A DNA stretch of 42,787 nt from Candidatus Palauibacter australiensis (GCA_026705295.1 JAPPBA010000022.1:1-42787); one strand, 5' to 3'; numbered from the stretch's first letter, positions 15,459 through 24,628 are shown. Program-made: numbers and translations. The notes: generated by a model from the sequence alone, not told the origin.

Positions 15459-16181
15459 CTAGAAGTAGTACCAGATGGAGATGCTGAACTCCGGGTTGTG
15501 GCCCCAGACGGAACCCCGCGGCGCCGGCGCCCCGGAGGCCTCGAACAGATCCAGCGTAGTGCCGAAGAGAAATCCGTCCGGAGACGTCACGCGGACCAGG
15601 TAGTCGCGGACCTCGAAGCCGATCCCGATCGTCTCCGACGGGAAGACCTCGAACCCCAGCCCCACGAAGATGTGCGGCGCGGTGGAGATGTCGTACCGGA
15701 AGGGTTCGAGCGCCTGGTCGGCGAGGAACTCGGAGGCGCCCTCGTCGACCCCGAACACGAAGCCGGCGCCGATGAGCCCGTAGGGGTGGATCCCGTTCCA
15801 CGTCCGCGCCCCGGTGAGGCCGATCTGCGCGCCGAGATCGGCCCGCAGCCAGCCCGCGGCGACGGTGTCGACGACCATCGGTCCGGCCTCGTCGAGGACG
15901 TCCAACGTCCATCGGTCCGCCGCCCCGTACGTGGCTCCCAGCTCGAGAGAGAGGGGACTCGATGCCCGGACGCGCATTCTGACGCCCCCCACGGCGGTAG
16001 GCCCCTGCGCGAACTCGAGCCGCCCCCGGTTCCCCGCGTGGTGTCCTCCGAAAAGGCCGACGCGGAAGCCCTTCTCGCGCCAGCGAAAGGGTGAATCGAT
16101 GCGTTCCGCCTGCGCCTCGAGCGTCGACGGAACTGCGGCGAGCAGGGCGAGTCCGACGACGAAGATCAGTCTGTTTGACAC
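15459..16181 (-). CDS. Outer-membrane beta-barrel protein
   Basis: The frame is open to 16577, but the GTG at 16181 gives a clean signal peptide (SNRLIFVVGLALLAAVP, cleavage after LEAQA). The mature chain of about 216 residues alternates amphipathic strands with turns (FRVGLFGGHHAGNRG, VRMRVRASSPLSLELGATYG, WNGIHPYGLIGAGFVFGV) and ends in an aromatic residue (SIWYYF), typical of barrel proteins recognised by the BAM complex. I cannot name a substrate. It stops 7 nt before the moeA start and may be co-transcribed with it, although functions seem unrelated. Confidence 0.75.
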   Translation of the reverse strand: MSNRLIFVVGLALLAAVPSTLEAQAERIDSPFRWREKGFRVGLFGGHHAGNRGRLEFAQGPTAVGGVRMRVRASSPLSLELGATYGAADRWTLDVLDEAGPMVVDTVAAGWLRADLGAQIGLTGARTWNGIHPYGLIGAGFVFGVDEGASEFLADQALEPFRYDISTAPHIFVGLGFEVFPSETIGIGFEVRDYLVRVTSPDGFLFGTTLDLFEASGAPAPRGSVWGHNPEFSISIWYYF

Positions 16182-16236
16182 TGGGTTGACGCGAATTCCA
16201 TATCTTGGGGTGAGTCGGATCTCGAAACGGAAACGG

Positions 16237-16263
16237 CCCCGTCTCACGAGTCTCACGACGGGG
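16237..16263. promoter_or_regulatory. Inverted repeat in divergent promoter region
   Basis: CCCCGTC (16237-16243) faces GACGGGG (16257-16263). The 13-nt interior carries most of a direct repeat, TCTCACGA at 16242-16249 and again at 16251-16258. It lies between the divergent starts at 16181 and 16284, so it could be an operator or a leader hairpin. Confidence 0.35.
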
Positions 16264-16283
16264 TCGCTGCGCAAGGAATGTAG

Positions 16284-17090
16284 GTGGAGGACCGGGTCCT
16301 TACCAGAAAAACGTCTCGTCGCGGTCGCTTGCGACGGCCGCTTCTCCTGCCCGTCATCCTGGCGTGTGCGTACGGGCCGCCCCCCGCCGCCGCGCAGGTG
16401 CGCGAAGTCGTCATCGACGGCGAGGTCTTCCGGAGGACGGCGGACGGCCGCCGGCTGGCGGAACTCGCGCTGCGCACACCGGTCATCCTCAGGCGTACCG
16501 AAGGGGTCTGGGCGGAAGTCGAAATCGAGGGCTGGGTCCCATCCGGCTCGATCGCGCCGTCCACGCGCGAGGGCCACAACGGCGTCATTTCCAGCCGGGG
16601 AGGCGAGCGTCTCAGATCCGAGCCCGCCGGATCCGTGACCGGGTTCCTCCTCGAGGGCTTTCTCGTCGACCGACTGGAGGAGCGGGCGGAGTGGAGCCGG
16701 ATTCGTCGCTCGGGCTGGGTACGGGAGGCCGCGCTCGGGGCGAGCGACGCGGCCGCTGTCGAAGCTGGCGTGCTGGCCGGCGTCTCGGCCGCCGCGCTGC
16801 GCGCGAACCCGGACGAGTATGCCGGCGCGCGCCTCCGCTGGACCGTCCGGTTCCTGTCGCTGGAACGGGCCGAACCGGAGCGGATCGACTTCTACGAGGG
16901 GGAACCCTTCCTGCTCGCGCGCGCGCCCGATCCCGGGGACGGTCTGGTCTACATCGCCGTCCCGCCGGAACTGCTGGCGGTGGTGGAAGAACTCCGGCCC
17001 CTCCAGACCCTCGACATGCTCGTGAGGGTCCGGACGGGCCGGTCGGCGCTACTGAGGGTCCCTATACTGGATCTGCTCGCGCTCTACTGA
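16284..17090 (+). CDS. Secreted protein with two SH3-like domains
   Basis: The 268-residue product from a GTG at 16284 opens with an arginine-rich n-region and hydrophobic core (LLLPVILACAYG), with cleavage near AAAQ. Two SH3b-like units follow: LRTPVILRRTEGVWAEVEIE...GWVPSGSI near 60-95 and FLLEGFLVDRLEERAEWSRI...SGWVREA near 120-150. A C-terminal beta-rich region of about 100 residues is not recognised. SH3b domains in secreted proteins often bind cell wall peptides, but this is family knowledge and not evidence for this case. AGGTGGAGG-like purines precede the start. Confidence 0.7.
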   Translation: MEDRVLTRKTSRRGRLRRPLLLPVILACAYGPPPAAAQVREVVIDGEVFRRTADGRRLAELALRTPVILRRTEGVWAEVEIEGWVPSGSIAPSTREGHNGVISSRGGERLRSEPAGSVTGFLLEGFLVDRLEERAEWSRIRRSGWVREAALGASDAAAVEAGVLAGVSAAALRANPDEYAGARLRWTVRFLSLERAEPERIDFYEGEPFLLARAPDPGDGLVYIAVPPELLAVVEELRPLQTLDMLVRVRTGRSALLRVPILDLLALY

Positions 17091-17103
17091 GCCGAATCCC
17101 GTC

Positions 17104-17129
17104 CCGGGCCCCTTCGCAACGGGGCCCGG
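17104..17129. terminator. Strong bidirectional terminator candidate
   Basis: CCGGGCCCC (17104-17112) pairs perfectly with GGGGCCCGG (17121-17129) around the loop TTCGCAAC. It sits between the convergent ends of the genes at 17090 and 17147, exactly where a shared terminator is expected. No T tract follows on either strand. Confidence 0.6.
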
Positions 17130-17146
17130 TGGGGGGGGAAGGGTCG

Positions 17147-18754
17147 CTACCGGTTCCCCTGGTTCCCCTCGCTCTCGGCCTCGTTGAGGAAGGCTTCGGC
17201 CTCCATGAGGCCGGCGTGCGCGAGACCGCTCCACAGAGCCGCGACCTTCGCGTACGCTTCGGCGGCGAGAACCGCGTCGCCGCTGGCGGCGTGCGCCCGG
17301 GCCAGGCCCAGGAGCGAACGCGGCCGGTTGGGCATCCGCAGCAGCGACATCTCGAACTTGCCGACTGCCTTGTCGGGCATGCCGAGCTCGAGCAGCAGCT
17401 CGCCGTAGAGTTCGTGCAGCGGCTTGACCGGGCTCGCCGAGCCGCGCGGCGGCGCCATGCTCATGACCTCCGCCTCCGCCTCGTCCATGAGGCCGGTCGC
17501 CACGTCGGGATGCCCCATCGCCGCGTGCCGGAGCGCTCCGACCTGCTTGTGCATGACGTGGGTGTAGCCCTCGCCGTCCGACAGCTCCTTCAGGGCGGCC
17601 TCCGCCTCGGTGACGGTCGCCTGGTCGCCCATGCGGTGGGCGCTGAGTCCCGTGGCCAGGAGTTCGTGCGCCGGGGAGTCCTCCGTAATCGGCTGAGTCT
17701 CCCACTGCTCGGTCTCGACGATGTAGCGCGCCTTGAGGAGCGAGACCGCGTTCTGCGCCCGCGCGATGCCGGCCGCGCCGCGGGCCCCGCCCGTCGTCGC
17801 GAAGCCCTCGTTGTCGACCATGTCGGCGAGGCGATCCATCCACAGCCGCGCCTTCTCGTAGTCGCCGCGCTGCAGGTCGCCGTACTGGCCCCAGTCGAGC
17901 GAGTGCACCGCGTCGCCCACCGCGTCGCCGGGTTGCCACAGCTCCTGCGCCACGTCGTAGGCAGACTGGTTGTTGCCGGACACGCGTTCCCACATCCCGT
18001 GCTGGATGAAGATGTGCGTCGGCATGTGCCGCGCGTGGGAAACCGCCGGGGCGATGTCCGCGAAGGCGTAGGCCGCGTCGAGCGCCAGCGGCGCCATGAT
18101 CGGGTTGTCGAACGAGTGGATCGTGTAGTGCGCCGCGCCCGGGTGCATCGGATTCTGATTGAACAGCTTGAGCGCGATCGTGCCCGCCATCACGTTCCAG
18201 CGCTGGCTCAGGTCGCGCGTCGCCGCCGTCGCCCCGAGCAGCGAGAGCGCGTAGAAGGCTGCGATCTCCGGGTCCTCGGGATAGGCTTCGTACAGGTCGC
18301 GCATCGCCTCCATGTACCCGACGCGCCGCTCCGTGTGGTCGGCCTCGCCCCACAGGATCTCGACGGCCTTCAGGAAGCCCTTCTCCCGGTCCGTCGGTGC
18401 CTTGGCCATGCGTTCGGCTGGCGTCTCGCCCAGTCTCTGCAGCGCCTTCCTCGGATCCGTCGGGTCCATCTGGGACACGAGCGGGTGATTGTAGGCGAGC
18501 GACTCGCCCCAATAGGCCATCGCGAAGTCGGGATCCAGTTCCTGTGCCGCGTGGAACTGCTCCCGCGCCTGCTTCCAGCCGAAGCTGTGCAGGATCGCCA
18601 CGCCCCGGAGGAAGTGCTGCTGGGCCTCGCCCGTCGCGGAGGTCGGGAAGGTGATCGATCCGACCTCGTCGAACTGTGCCTCGACCTGCGCGGGAACCGT
18701 CGACAGCATCGCGCCGAGGAGGAACGCCGGAAGCATCATGGACCATCTTTTCAT
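17147..18754 (-). CDS. Secreted tetratricopeptide repeat protein
   Basis: The 535-residue product has a signal peptide (MLPAFLLGAMLSTVPA, cleavage near VEAQ). TPR-like helix pairs run through the chain, for example FLRGVAILHSFGWKQAREQF with AQELDPDFAMAYWGESLAY at the N-terminus, and MPNRPRSLLGLARAHAASGD near the C-terminus. A histidine-rich central stretch (HPGAAHYTIHSFDNP, HARHMPTHIFIQHGMW) is a recognised feature of this secreted TPR family and could bind metal. It probably scaffolds periplasmic protein complexes. Last gene of a minus-strand block starting at 21912. Confidence 0.8.
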   Translation of the reverse strand: MKRWSMMLPAFLLGAMLSTVPAQVEAQFDEVGSITFPTSATGEAQQHFLRGVAILHSFGWKQAREQFHAAQELDPDFAMAYWGESLAYNHPLVSQMDPTDPRKALQRLGETPAERMAKAPTDREKGFLKAVEILWGEADHTERRVGYMEAMRDLYEAYPEDPEIAAFYALSLLGATAATRDLSQRWNVMAGTIALKLFNQNPMHPGAAHYTIHSFDNPIMAPLALDAAYAFADIAPAVSHARHMPTHIFIQHGMWERVSGNNQSAYDVAQELWQPGDAVGDAVHSLDWGQYGDLQRGDYEKARLWMDRLADMVDNEGFATTGGARGAAGIARAQNAVSLLKARYIVETEQWETQPITEDSPAHELLATGLSAHRMGDQATVTEAEAALKELSDGEGYTHVMHKQVGALRHAAMGHPDVATGLMDEAEAEVMSMAPPRGSASPVKPLHELYGELLLELGMPDKAVGKFEMSLLRMPNRPRSLLGLARAHAASGDAVLAAEAYAKVAALWSGLAHAGLMEAEAFLNEAESEGNQGNR

Positions 18755-18876
18755 CGTACTATCCCTCTCAGGAAGAAACGCCGGCCTGCCTCGTCCGGCA
18801 TTGCGCTGAAGTTACGGTGTCAAAACCGGAAGCGGGCGGCAAGGCGTCACGCCGGGTCGCGGCGTCGCCCGCCGCC

Positions 18877-19290
18877 TCACGCGTCCGGAAGTTCGTAGTC
18901 GATCGTCAGCGTGTGCGCTCCGTCGCCGTCGACGGCGATCTCGACCGAGCCCGTGAGTCCCTTCAGATCGCCGGTCGCCGAACCCGGCACGATCTGTCCG
19001 CCCGTCCGTTCGCGGCCATCCGCGCTCAGCCCCCAGTGCTGCATGACGAACGTCCCTTCCCGTCCGCCGAGCGCCCCCCGCACGACCTCGCGGGCGATGT
19101 AGCCCGCTCCCGCGGTGATATCCGCCACATCCGCCTGGCACATGAGGAGCCGGGCCTCGCTCTCGGCCACGAGATCCCCGCTGAACCGCTTGAGCACGGT
19201 GGCGTGCGAGAGGGTCGGCCCCCCGGCGCCGGACTCCGGTTCGCCCTGGTCCCAGCCGGTGACGTCGAAGGAGGCGACCGCGCGCGCCAT
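18877..19290 (-). CDS. DUF3224 family protein
   Basis: The 137-residue product has the DUF3224 pattern: an opening strand SFDVTGWDQGEP, a segment LSHATVLKRFSGDLVAESEA, then GYIAREVVRGALGGREGTFVMQH and a C-terminal strand pair. These are small single-domain beta-barrel proteins of unknown biochemical role. There is no signal peptide. It starts 40 nt after the stop of the PatB-like gene on the same strand and is likely co-transcribed with it. Confidence 0.8.
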   Translation of the reverse strand: MARAVASFDVTGWDQGEPESGAGGPTLSHATVLKRFSGDLVAESEARLLMCQADVADITAGAGYIAREVVRGALGGREGTFVMQHWGLSADGRERTGGQIVPGSATGDLKGLTGSVEIAVDGDGAHTLTIDYELPDA

Positions 19291-19330
19291 GCCGGGCTTC
19301 TCTGTTACCGCGTTGCCGCCGGGCTCTCTC

Positions 19331-20695
19331 CTAGAGCTCCGCGACGGCGTTGGACAGGTTGTCGAGGGCGCGCTTCACGAGCGTGCGCGAGGTCGCGATG
19401 TTCATCCGCATGTGCCTCTCGCCCCCGGTCCCGTAGCTGGGCCCGTTGTTGAGATAGATGCGCGCATTCTCGGCCAGCCAGCGCTGCAGGACGCTCTCGG
19501 GCGACACCGGCTGCGCGGCGGTGCGGTTCTCATGGTCCGCCTTTCCCTGCGCGTCGATGCGGTCCATCAGCCCGCCCATGTCGAGCCAGGCGAGGAAGGT
19601 GCCCTGCGCCTTCGTGTACTTCACGCCCGGCACGTTCTCCCGAATGTAGGACTCGGTGAGGTCGTGGTTGCCGTCGAGGTAGACGAGAAGCTGGTCGAGC
19701 CATTCATCGCCCTCGTTGTTAGCGGCGCGGGCGGCGTACATGCCCAGCGTGCTGAGGTCCGCGCGCGTGTACGGGCGCAGGCGCGCCATGAAGGCGGGGT
19801 TGGTCGAGAAGTACCAGGCGACCTTGTTGGCGGCGAGGCTGAAGGTCTTGCTGTTGGATTTGAAGGTGACGCTGTTGTCGACGATCTTCGGGTCGAGGCT
19901 GGCGAACGGCGTGTACTTCTGTCCCTTCGTCACGAAATCGCAGTGGATCTCGTCGGAGAGCACCGGCACGCGGTGCTCGAGACAGATCTCGCCCATGCGC
20001 GTCATGTCCTCCGCCGACCAGCAGTTTCCGGTCGGGTTCTGGGGGTTGCAGAGGATGAAGGCGTGGACGCGCTGCACGCGGCGCTCGAAGTCGTCCCAGT
20101 CGATCTCGTAGACGCCATTGACGACCTTCATCTCGCTGTCCTCGGCGACATTGCGCGCGAAGCGGAGGTCCGAGTAGAAGCCGTTGTAGGTGGGGGTCGT
20201 CATCAGGACCCGGCTGCCGGGAGGGGCGAAGGTGTGCAGCCCCGCGATGATCCCCGGATGGACGCCGCTGGTCCAGACGATCGTCGATGGGTCGATGTCG
20301 AGGTCGTAACGGCGCTGGTTCCAGGCCACGACCGCGTCGGTGAAGGAACTGTCGCGGTGCTGGTAGCCCCAGTTCTCATGCGCGGCGCGCTCGGCGATCG
20401 CCCTGGTGATGCAGGGTGCGGCGCGGAAGTCCATGTCGGCGATCCCCATGCCGACCTCGAGCTCCGGGCCGAACTGCTCGATGGCGCGATCCCACTTTAC
20501 GCAGTCGGTCCCGCGGCGGTCGTAGACCTCGTCGAAGTCGAATTCCTCGCGGGCGCCGCCGAACGCGGCGGGGGCGACATCGGTCGCGGCGACCTCGCTC
20601 GCGAGCGCCGAACGCGCGCCCACGGCGCCCAGAACGGCGGTGGCTCCCGTGCTCTTCAGAAACGCCCGACGGTTCAGACCGTGATTCCGCAGCAT
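19331..20695 (-). CDS. Tat-exported PatB/MalY-like PLP aminotransferase or C-S lyase
   Basis: The 454-residue product starts with a twin-arginine signal: NRRAFLKSTGATAVLGAVGA, cleavage near SALA. The enzyme domain is fold-type I: CVKWDRAIEQFG, GIADMDFRAAP, TSGVHPGIIAGL, FILCNPQNPTGN, LSDEIHCDFV, and SNSKTFSLAANK with the PLP Schiff-base lysine, then the substrate-binding arginine region HMRMNIATSR. The closest families are MalY/PatB cystathionine beta-lyases, which split C-S bonds to release a thiol, pyruvate and ammonia. Export of such an enzyme already folded with PLP is uncommon. DUF3224 follows. Confidence 0.85.
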   Translation of the reverse strand: MLRNHGLNRRAFLKSTGATAVLGAVGARSALASEVAATDVAPAAFGGAREEFDFDEVYDRRGTDCVKWDRAIEQFGPELEVGMGIADMDFRAAPCITRAIAERAAHENWGYQHRDSSFTDAVVAWNQRRYDLDIDPSTIVWTSGVHPGIIAGLHTFAPPGSRVLMTTPTYNGFYSDLRFARNVAEDSEMKVVNGVYEIDWDDFERRVQRVHAFILCNPQNPTGNCWSAEDMTRMGEICLEHRVPVLSDEIHCDFVTKGQKYTPFASLDPKIVDNSVTFKSNSKTFSLAANKVAWYFSTNPAFMARLRPYTRADLSTLGMYAARAANNEGDEWLDQLLVYLDGNHDLTESYIRENVPGVKYTKAQGTFLAWLDMGGLMDRIDAQGKADHENRTAAQPVSPESVLQRWLAENARIYLNNGPSYGTGGERHMRMNIATSRTLVKRALDNLSNAVAEL

Positions 20696-20815
20696 TTGCG
20701 CGCCCTCCTCGGAATTTTCCCTCGCGGCGGATCGAGACCGCCAATCCGATTCACGGTGGTCGAAACGTTCGGCTCTGGCAAGACGAGGGGCGCAGGGCGT
20801 CGCCCCGGCGGGCGC

Positions 20816-21385
20816 TCAGCCGAGTCGTTCGAGGCGGGTCGCGCTCTCGGACACGCCGGCTTCGACGTTGGCGGCGCGGTACAGGTCCCGGGCCTCGATC
20901 CATAGCAGGCGGGCCTGGTCGGGATCGTCCTGGGCCTCGCACAGGATGGCCGCGGACCGCACGGCATTGGCGACATCGAGCGGCGGGGCGGCCGGATCCG
21001 CCCGGTACGCGGCCAGCGATTCCGCGTAGCATCGTGCCGCCTTCGTGAGGTCGCCCAGTTCCCGGAGGACGTCCCCCAGGTGACGCACGGTGTGGGCGAA
21101 GGCGAGCGGGTCGTCCCCCTGGCGGCAGAGGGGGACGGCTTCCAGGTACAGAGCGACGGCCGCGCGCGCTTCCCCCCTGTCCCGCTCGACGTTCGCCTGC
21201 CCGTGAAGGGCGCGGGCGAGCGCGAGCGGATCCTCGCCGCGGCGGGCGAGCGCGACGGCCGCCTTCGTGTGCCGCATCGCATCGTCCGGCCGGTCCTCCA
21301 GCCGGGCGGTCATCCCCTTCCGGACGAGCGACTCGACGACGTCGCGGAGCGCCGCGCCGGTTTCCGGGTTCACGTTGTCCGTCAT
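20816..21385 (-). CDS. Small TPR protein
   Basis: The frame is open to 21829, but the ATG at 21385 (MTDNVNPETG) gives a soluble protein of 189 residues with no signal; sequence upstream is the neighbouring lipoprotein read out of frame. Helix pairs of about 34 residues recur, such as DDAMRHTKAAVALARRGEDP, ARALHGQANVERDRGEARAA and TVRHLGDVLRELGDLTKAAR, as in TPR_10/TPR_12-type repeats. It begins 5 nt after the stop of the SnoaL-like gene, so the two are one operon. Role probably protein-protein contact. Confidence 0.75.
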   Translation of the reverse strand: MTDNVNPETGAALRDVVESLVRKGMTARLEDRPDDAMRHTKAAVALARRGEDPLALARALHGQANVERDRGEARAAVALYLEAVPLCRQGDDPLAFAHTVRHLGDVLRELGDLTKAARCYAESLAAYRADPAAPPLDVANAVRSAAILCEAQDDPDQARLLWIEARDLYRAANVEAGVSESATRLERLG

Positions 21386-21390
21386 CGTGT

Positions 21391-21912
21391 CTATCCTCTT
21401 CGTGGAACCGGAGCCGAGGAGTGGCCGCTCAGGATCCGCCAGCCTCCGGTCTCGTGCGCCCAGATCATCGTCACGGCTCCGCCGAAGCCGAAGGCCGACC
21501 CGTCGGCGCCCGTGAAGGTGCTCTCGAAGCGGGCACGGACGTGGGCAAGTCCCGGCGCCAGCGCCACGACATCCGTATCCCGGTAGTCCGTCCGGATGCG
21601 CGTCTCCGGAGGAAACGCTCCGAGGGCGGCCCGGACATCGGCCGCGCTCCGATACTGGAGTGCGCCGTTCTCGTAGAAGCGGAAATGCGGGGATTCGGAG
21701 TAGAAGTCGCCCACGGCCTCCCAGTCGGCCGCCGTCCCGAGGTCTCGGAACTCCTGCAGCGCCGCCGCCACGCTGTCGCGGATCGCCGCGGCATGTGGTT
21801 CCGTCAACGAGGCGGGGGCCGATTGGCATCCGAAGCCCAGCCAGATGGCGAGGCCGGCCAGATACACGCCTGGCGGCAGGCGGGGATGATGCGGGCGCGG
21901 CTGAAGCCTCAC
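21391..21912 (-). CDS. SnoaL-like (DUF4440/NTF2-fold) lipoprotein
   Basis: The frame is open to 22245, but the GTG at 21912 places a lipoprotein signal at the N-terminus: hydrophobic VYLAGLAIWLGFGC with the lipobox Cys at about residue 31. The mature domain reads as an NTF2-like cone: AAIRDSVAAALQEFRDLGTA, ADWEAVGDFYSESPHFRFYE, then strand-rich VRARFESTFTG and GGWRILSGHSS. Such domains bind small hydrophobic ligands or catalyse simple isomerisations; the substrate cannot be named. Divergent from the S9 peptidase and first in the minus-strand block. Confidence 0.7.
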   Translation of the reverse strand: MRLQPRPHHPRLPPGVYLAGLAIWLGFGCQSAPASLTEPHAAAIRDSVAAALQEFRDLGTAADWEAVGDFYSESPHFRFYENGALQYRSAADVRAALGAFPPETRIRTDYRDTDVVALAPGLAHVRARFESTFTGADGSAFGFGGAVTMIWAHETGGWRILSGHSSAPVPRRG

Positions 21913-21952
21913 TTGTCCTCCCGTGTCAGGGTGGTTCGATGGTGCGGCCGAG

Positions 21953-21970
21953 GTTGCGGGCCGCCGCAAC
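21953..21970. promoter_or_regulatory. Hairpin in divergent promoter region
   Basis: GTTGCGG (21953-21959) and CCGCAAC (21964-21970) form a perfect 7-bp stem with a 4-nt loop, 41 bp upstream of the lipoprotein start and 100 bp upstream of the S9 peptidase start. It is a candidate operator for either gene. Confidence 0.3.
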
Positions 21971-22069
21971 GTAGACGTGCCCGGCGCGTCGCGCATACCC
22001 GCTTGCGGAGTGTCGTCGGGGGGGTCCAGCTTGCACCTTCGCCCATCCCCACCTCGTCCCGGGAGTTCG

Positions 22070-24628
22070 ATGATGAGGATCTTCCGCACCTTTCCCGTCC
22101 TCTTCGCTCTGATTTCGGCGTCGGCTGACGCCGTGCCTCCGCCGCTGGCCGCCCAGGATGAGGAGGAGCAGGTCGGACTCGACCTCCCGCTGGGGTACAT
22201 CCTGCCCGATGCGACGGTGCAGGCGCTGTTCGCGACCGACCCCAACTACGCGACGCTGGACCACGTCAGTCCGGATGGAGATCACTTCGTCGTGCCGCTC
22301 TCCACGGAGCTTTCGACGCTGGCCGAGGTGGGGGAAGAGACGCTGCGGCTCGGGATGCTCGAGATCCGGGCGCGTACGGACCGCCCGTGGCACCTCGACA
22401 TCTACGGCCTGTACGGCTTCCGATTCTACTCGCTGAGCGAACGCACCTACATCGATGTGGACCTGCCGGACGGCATCTATGTGAGCGACCTTACGTGGTC
22501 GCCGGACGGGTCGCGGCTCGCCTTCCTCGCGCACCTCGAGGAGCGCACGGAAGTCTGGGTCGCGGACACGGGCGACGGGAGCGTGACGCCGGCTGGCGAC
22601 GTACACGTGATCACTTCCATCGGGACCGCGTCGCGGGGCCAGGGATCCGCGCCTTCGCGCATGCTGCAGTGGACGCCTTCGGGCTCGGTCCTCACCCTCG
22701 CGGCCCCGGCGGACCGCGGATCCCCGCCCGTGTCTCCGGCGCTGCCGTCGGGCCCCACGATCCGCCACACGCGGGCGGAGGCCACGCCGACGCGCACGAT
22801 GCCCTTCCTGCTCGAGGACGAGCACGGCGCGGACCTGTTCGAGTACTACACGCGCAGCCAGATCGTGGAACTGACGCCTGGCGGCCCCGCGCGCGCGGTG
22901 GGCGAGCCGGGCATGTACGAGTCGCTGTCGGTGAGCCCCGACGGGCGGCACGTGATGGCGACGCGCCTCGCGCGTCCCTTCTCCTACATCGCGAGCTACA
23001 CCGGCTTCCCGCGCGTCACGGAGGTCATCGAGGTGGAGAGCGGCGACGTGCTCGCCACGCTGGAGGAGCGGGATCTGCGGGAAAGCGCACGCGGCGGCGG
23101 ATCGGGCGGGGACCCGCGCGACTGGACGTGGCGTCCGGACGGGAGCGGGATCTCCTACCTGCAGCGCGCGGAGGCCGACGACGGGGAAGACGGAGAAAAC
23201 GGGGCGGACGGGGACGACGACCGCCCCGACCGCATCATGCGGCTGCGCGCCCCGTTCGGCGACGGCGATGCGGAGGTCGTGGCCACCAGCGACGACCGGA
23301 TCTCGGGCGTCACCTACTCCGCGGACGGCCGCCACGCCTTCGCCGACGTGCGGCGGGATGGCGATGCGGCGCTCGTACACTACGGGCTGGGGGGCGCCGA
23401 CCCCGAGGGACACACCCTCGTCCCGTTCCACGACCTGGGCGACGCGGTCGAGTTGCCGGGCGATCTCCTCACGGGCCGGACCGGGAACGGGCTCGAGTAC
23501 GCCCGGGTGTCTTCCGGCGGGGAGAGCGCCTACCTGCGCGGCGACGGGTGGAAGGAGGACTTCCGGCCGCAGCCCTTCGTCGACCGGCTGTCGATTCCCG
23601 ACGGAGCCACCGAGCGCCTGTTCGAGGGCTCGCGGGACAGCTTCGACCGGCCGCTCGTCCCGCTCGACGCCGATCTCGAGCGCATGGTCGTGAGCCGGGA
23701 AGGGAAGAACACGTTCCCGGACAGTTACCTGTGGACCCGGGACGGCGGGATGGAGAACCTGACGCGGAACGAGGATCCGTTCCCGCAACTCACCGCCGCG
23801 CGCCGCATCGACTTCGAGTTCACGCGCCGGGACGGGCTGGAGATCCAGGGGCGGGTGTCGCTCCCCGTCGATTACGTCGAAGGCACGCGGGTGCCCGCCG
23901 TCTTCTGGACCTATCCGCGCGAGTACCGGAGCGAGGACGACTTCGACAACGCGACGATCCGCGCGCGCAACCACAACGCGTACACGAACCTGACGTGGCT
24001 GCGCTGGTCCGACATCTGGCTCACGCAGGGGTACGCGATCGTCTATCCCGATATCCCCATCGTGGGCGAGAACTACAACGACTATTACATCTCGAACATG
24101 GTCGACGGGATGTACGCCGCGATCCGCGCGGTGGACGCGCTCGGCGTCGTCGACATGGACCGGATCGGGCACGGCGGCCACAGCTACGGCGCCTTCGCGA
24201 CCGCGAACTTCCTCGCGCACACGCCCTTCTTCAAGGCGGGGATCGCGGGGGACGGCGCCTACAACCGCTCGCTCACGCCGATGGGGTTCCAGGCCGAGCC
24301 GCGCGACATCTGGGAGGCGCCCCACGTCTACATGGAGATGTCGCCGTTCTTCAAGGCGGACCAGATCAACACGCCGCTCCTCCTGTACCACGGCGCGGAC
24401 GACAACAACTCGGGCACCTATCCCATCCAGTCGAGGCGCATGATCCAGGCGCTCACCGGACTCGGGAAGACGGCGGCGCTGTTCGAGTATCCCTTCGAGT
24501 CGCACACGCCGCGCGCGATCGAGAACAACCTCGACATGTGGGCCCGCTGGATCGACTGGTTCGACCGCTACGTGAAGGGTGAAGCCGGCGAGGGCACGCA
24601 CACGACGACGGAGGGCGGTCGCGGGTAA
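22070..24628 (+). CDS. Secreted S9 family serine peptidase (prolyl oligopeptidase-like)
   Basis: Start chosen at the double ATG (22070), which follows GGGAG and gives a signal peptide (FRTFPVLFALISASADA, cleavage near LAAQ); total 852 residues. An N-terminal WD40/DPP-IV-like propeller (LTWSPDGSRLAFLAH, SVSPDGRHVMATR) is followed by an alpha/beta-hydrolase domain with Ser705 (GGHSYGA), Asp777 or 778 (HGADDNN) and His812 (FESHTP). It should cleave peptides in the periplasm or outside the cell. An acidic linker (DDGEDGENGADGDDD) interrupts the propeller. The stop TAA falls inside a 15-bp tandem repeat. Confidence 0.92.
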   Translation: MMRIFRTFPVLFALISASADAVPPPLAAQDEEEQVGLDLPLGYILPDATVQALFATDPNYATLDHVSPDGDHFVVPLSTELSTLAEVGEETLRLGMLEIRARTDRPWHLDIYGLYGFRFYSLSERTYIDVDLPDGIYVSDLTWSPDGSRLAFLAHLEERTEVWVADTGDGSVTPAGDVHVITSIGTASRGQGSAPSRMLQWTPSGSVLTLAAPADRGSPPVSPALPSGPTIRHTRAEATPTRTMPFLLEDEHGADLFEYYTRSQIVELTPGGPARAVGEPGMYESLSVSPDGRHVMATRLARPFSYIASYTGFPRVTEVIEVESGDVLATLEERDLRESARGGGSGGDPRDWTWRPDGSGISYLQRAEADDGEDGENGADGDDDRPDRIMRLRAPFGDGDAEVVATSDDRISGVTYSADGRHAFADVRRDGDAALVHYGLGGADPEGHTLVPFHDLGDAVELPGDLLTGRTGNGLEYARVSSGGESAYLRGDGWKEDFRPQPFVDRLSIPDGATERLFEGSRDSFDRPLVPLDADLERMVVSREGKNTFPDSYLWTRDGGMENLTRNEDPFPQLTAARRIDFEFTRRDGLEIQGRVSLPVDYVEGTRVPAVFWTYPREYRSEDDFDNATIRARNHNAYTNLTWLRWSDIWLTQGYAIVYPDIPIVGENYNDYYISNMVDGMYAAIRAVDALGVVDMDRIGHGGHSYGAFATANFLAHTPFFKAGIAGDGAYNRSLTPMGFQAEPRDIWEAPHVYMEMSPFFKADQINTPLLLYHGADDNNSGTYPIQSRRMIQALTGLGKTAALFEYPFESHTPRAIENNLDMWARWIDWFDRYVKGEAGEGTHTTTEGGRG

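Noticed and set aside
16364-18898. An 844-residue plus-strand frame spanning two convergent genes
   Set aside because: It crosses the shared terminator hairpin and runs antisense to the TPR gene; no recognisable domain.
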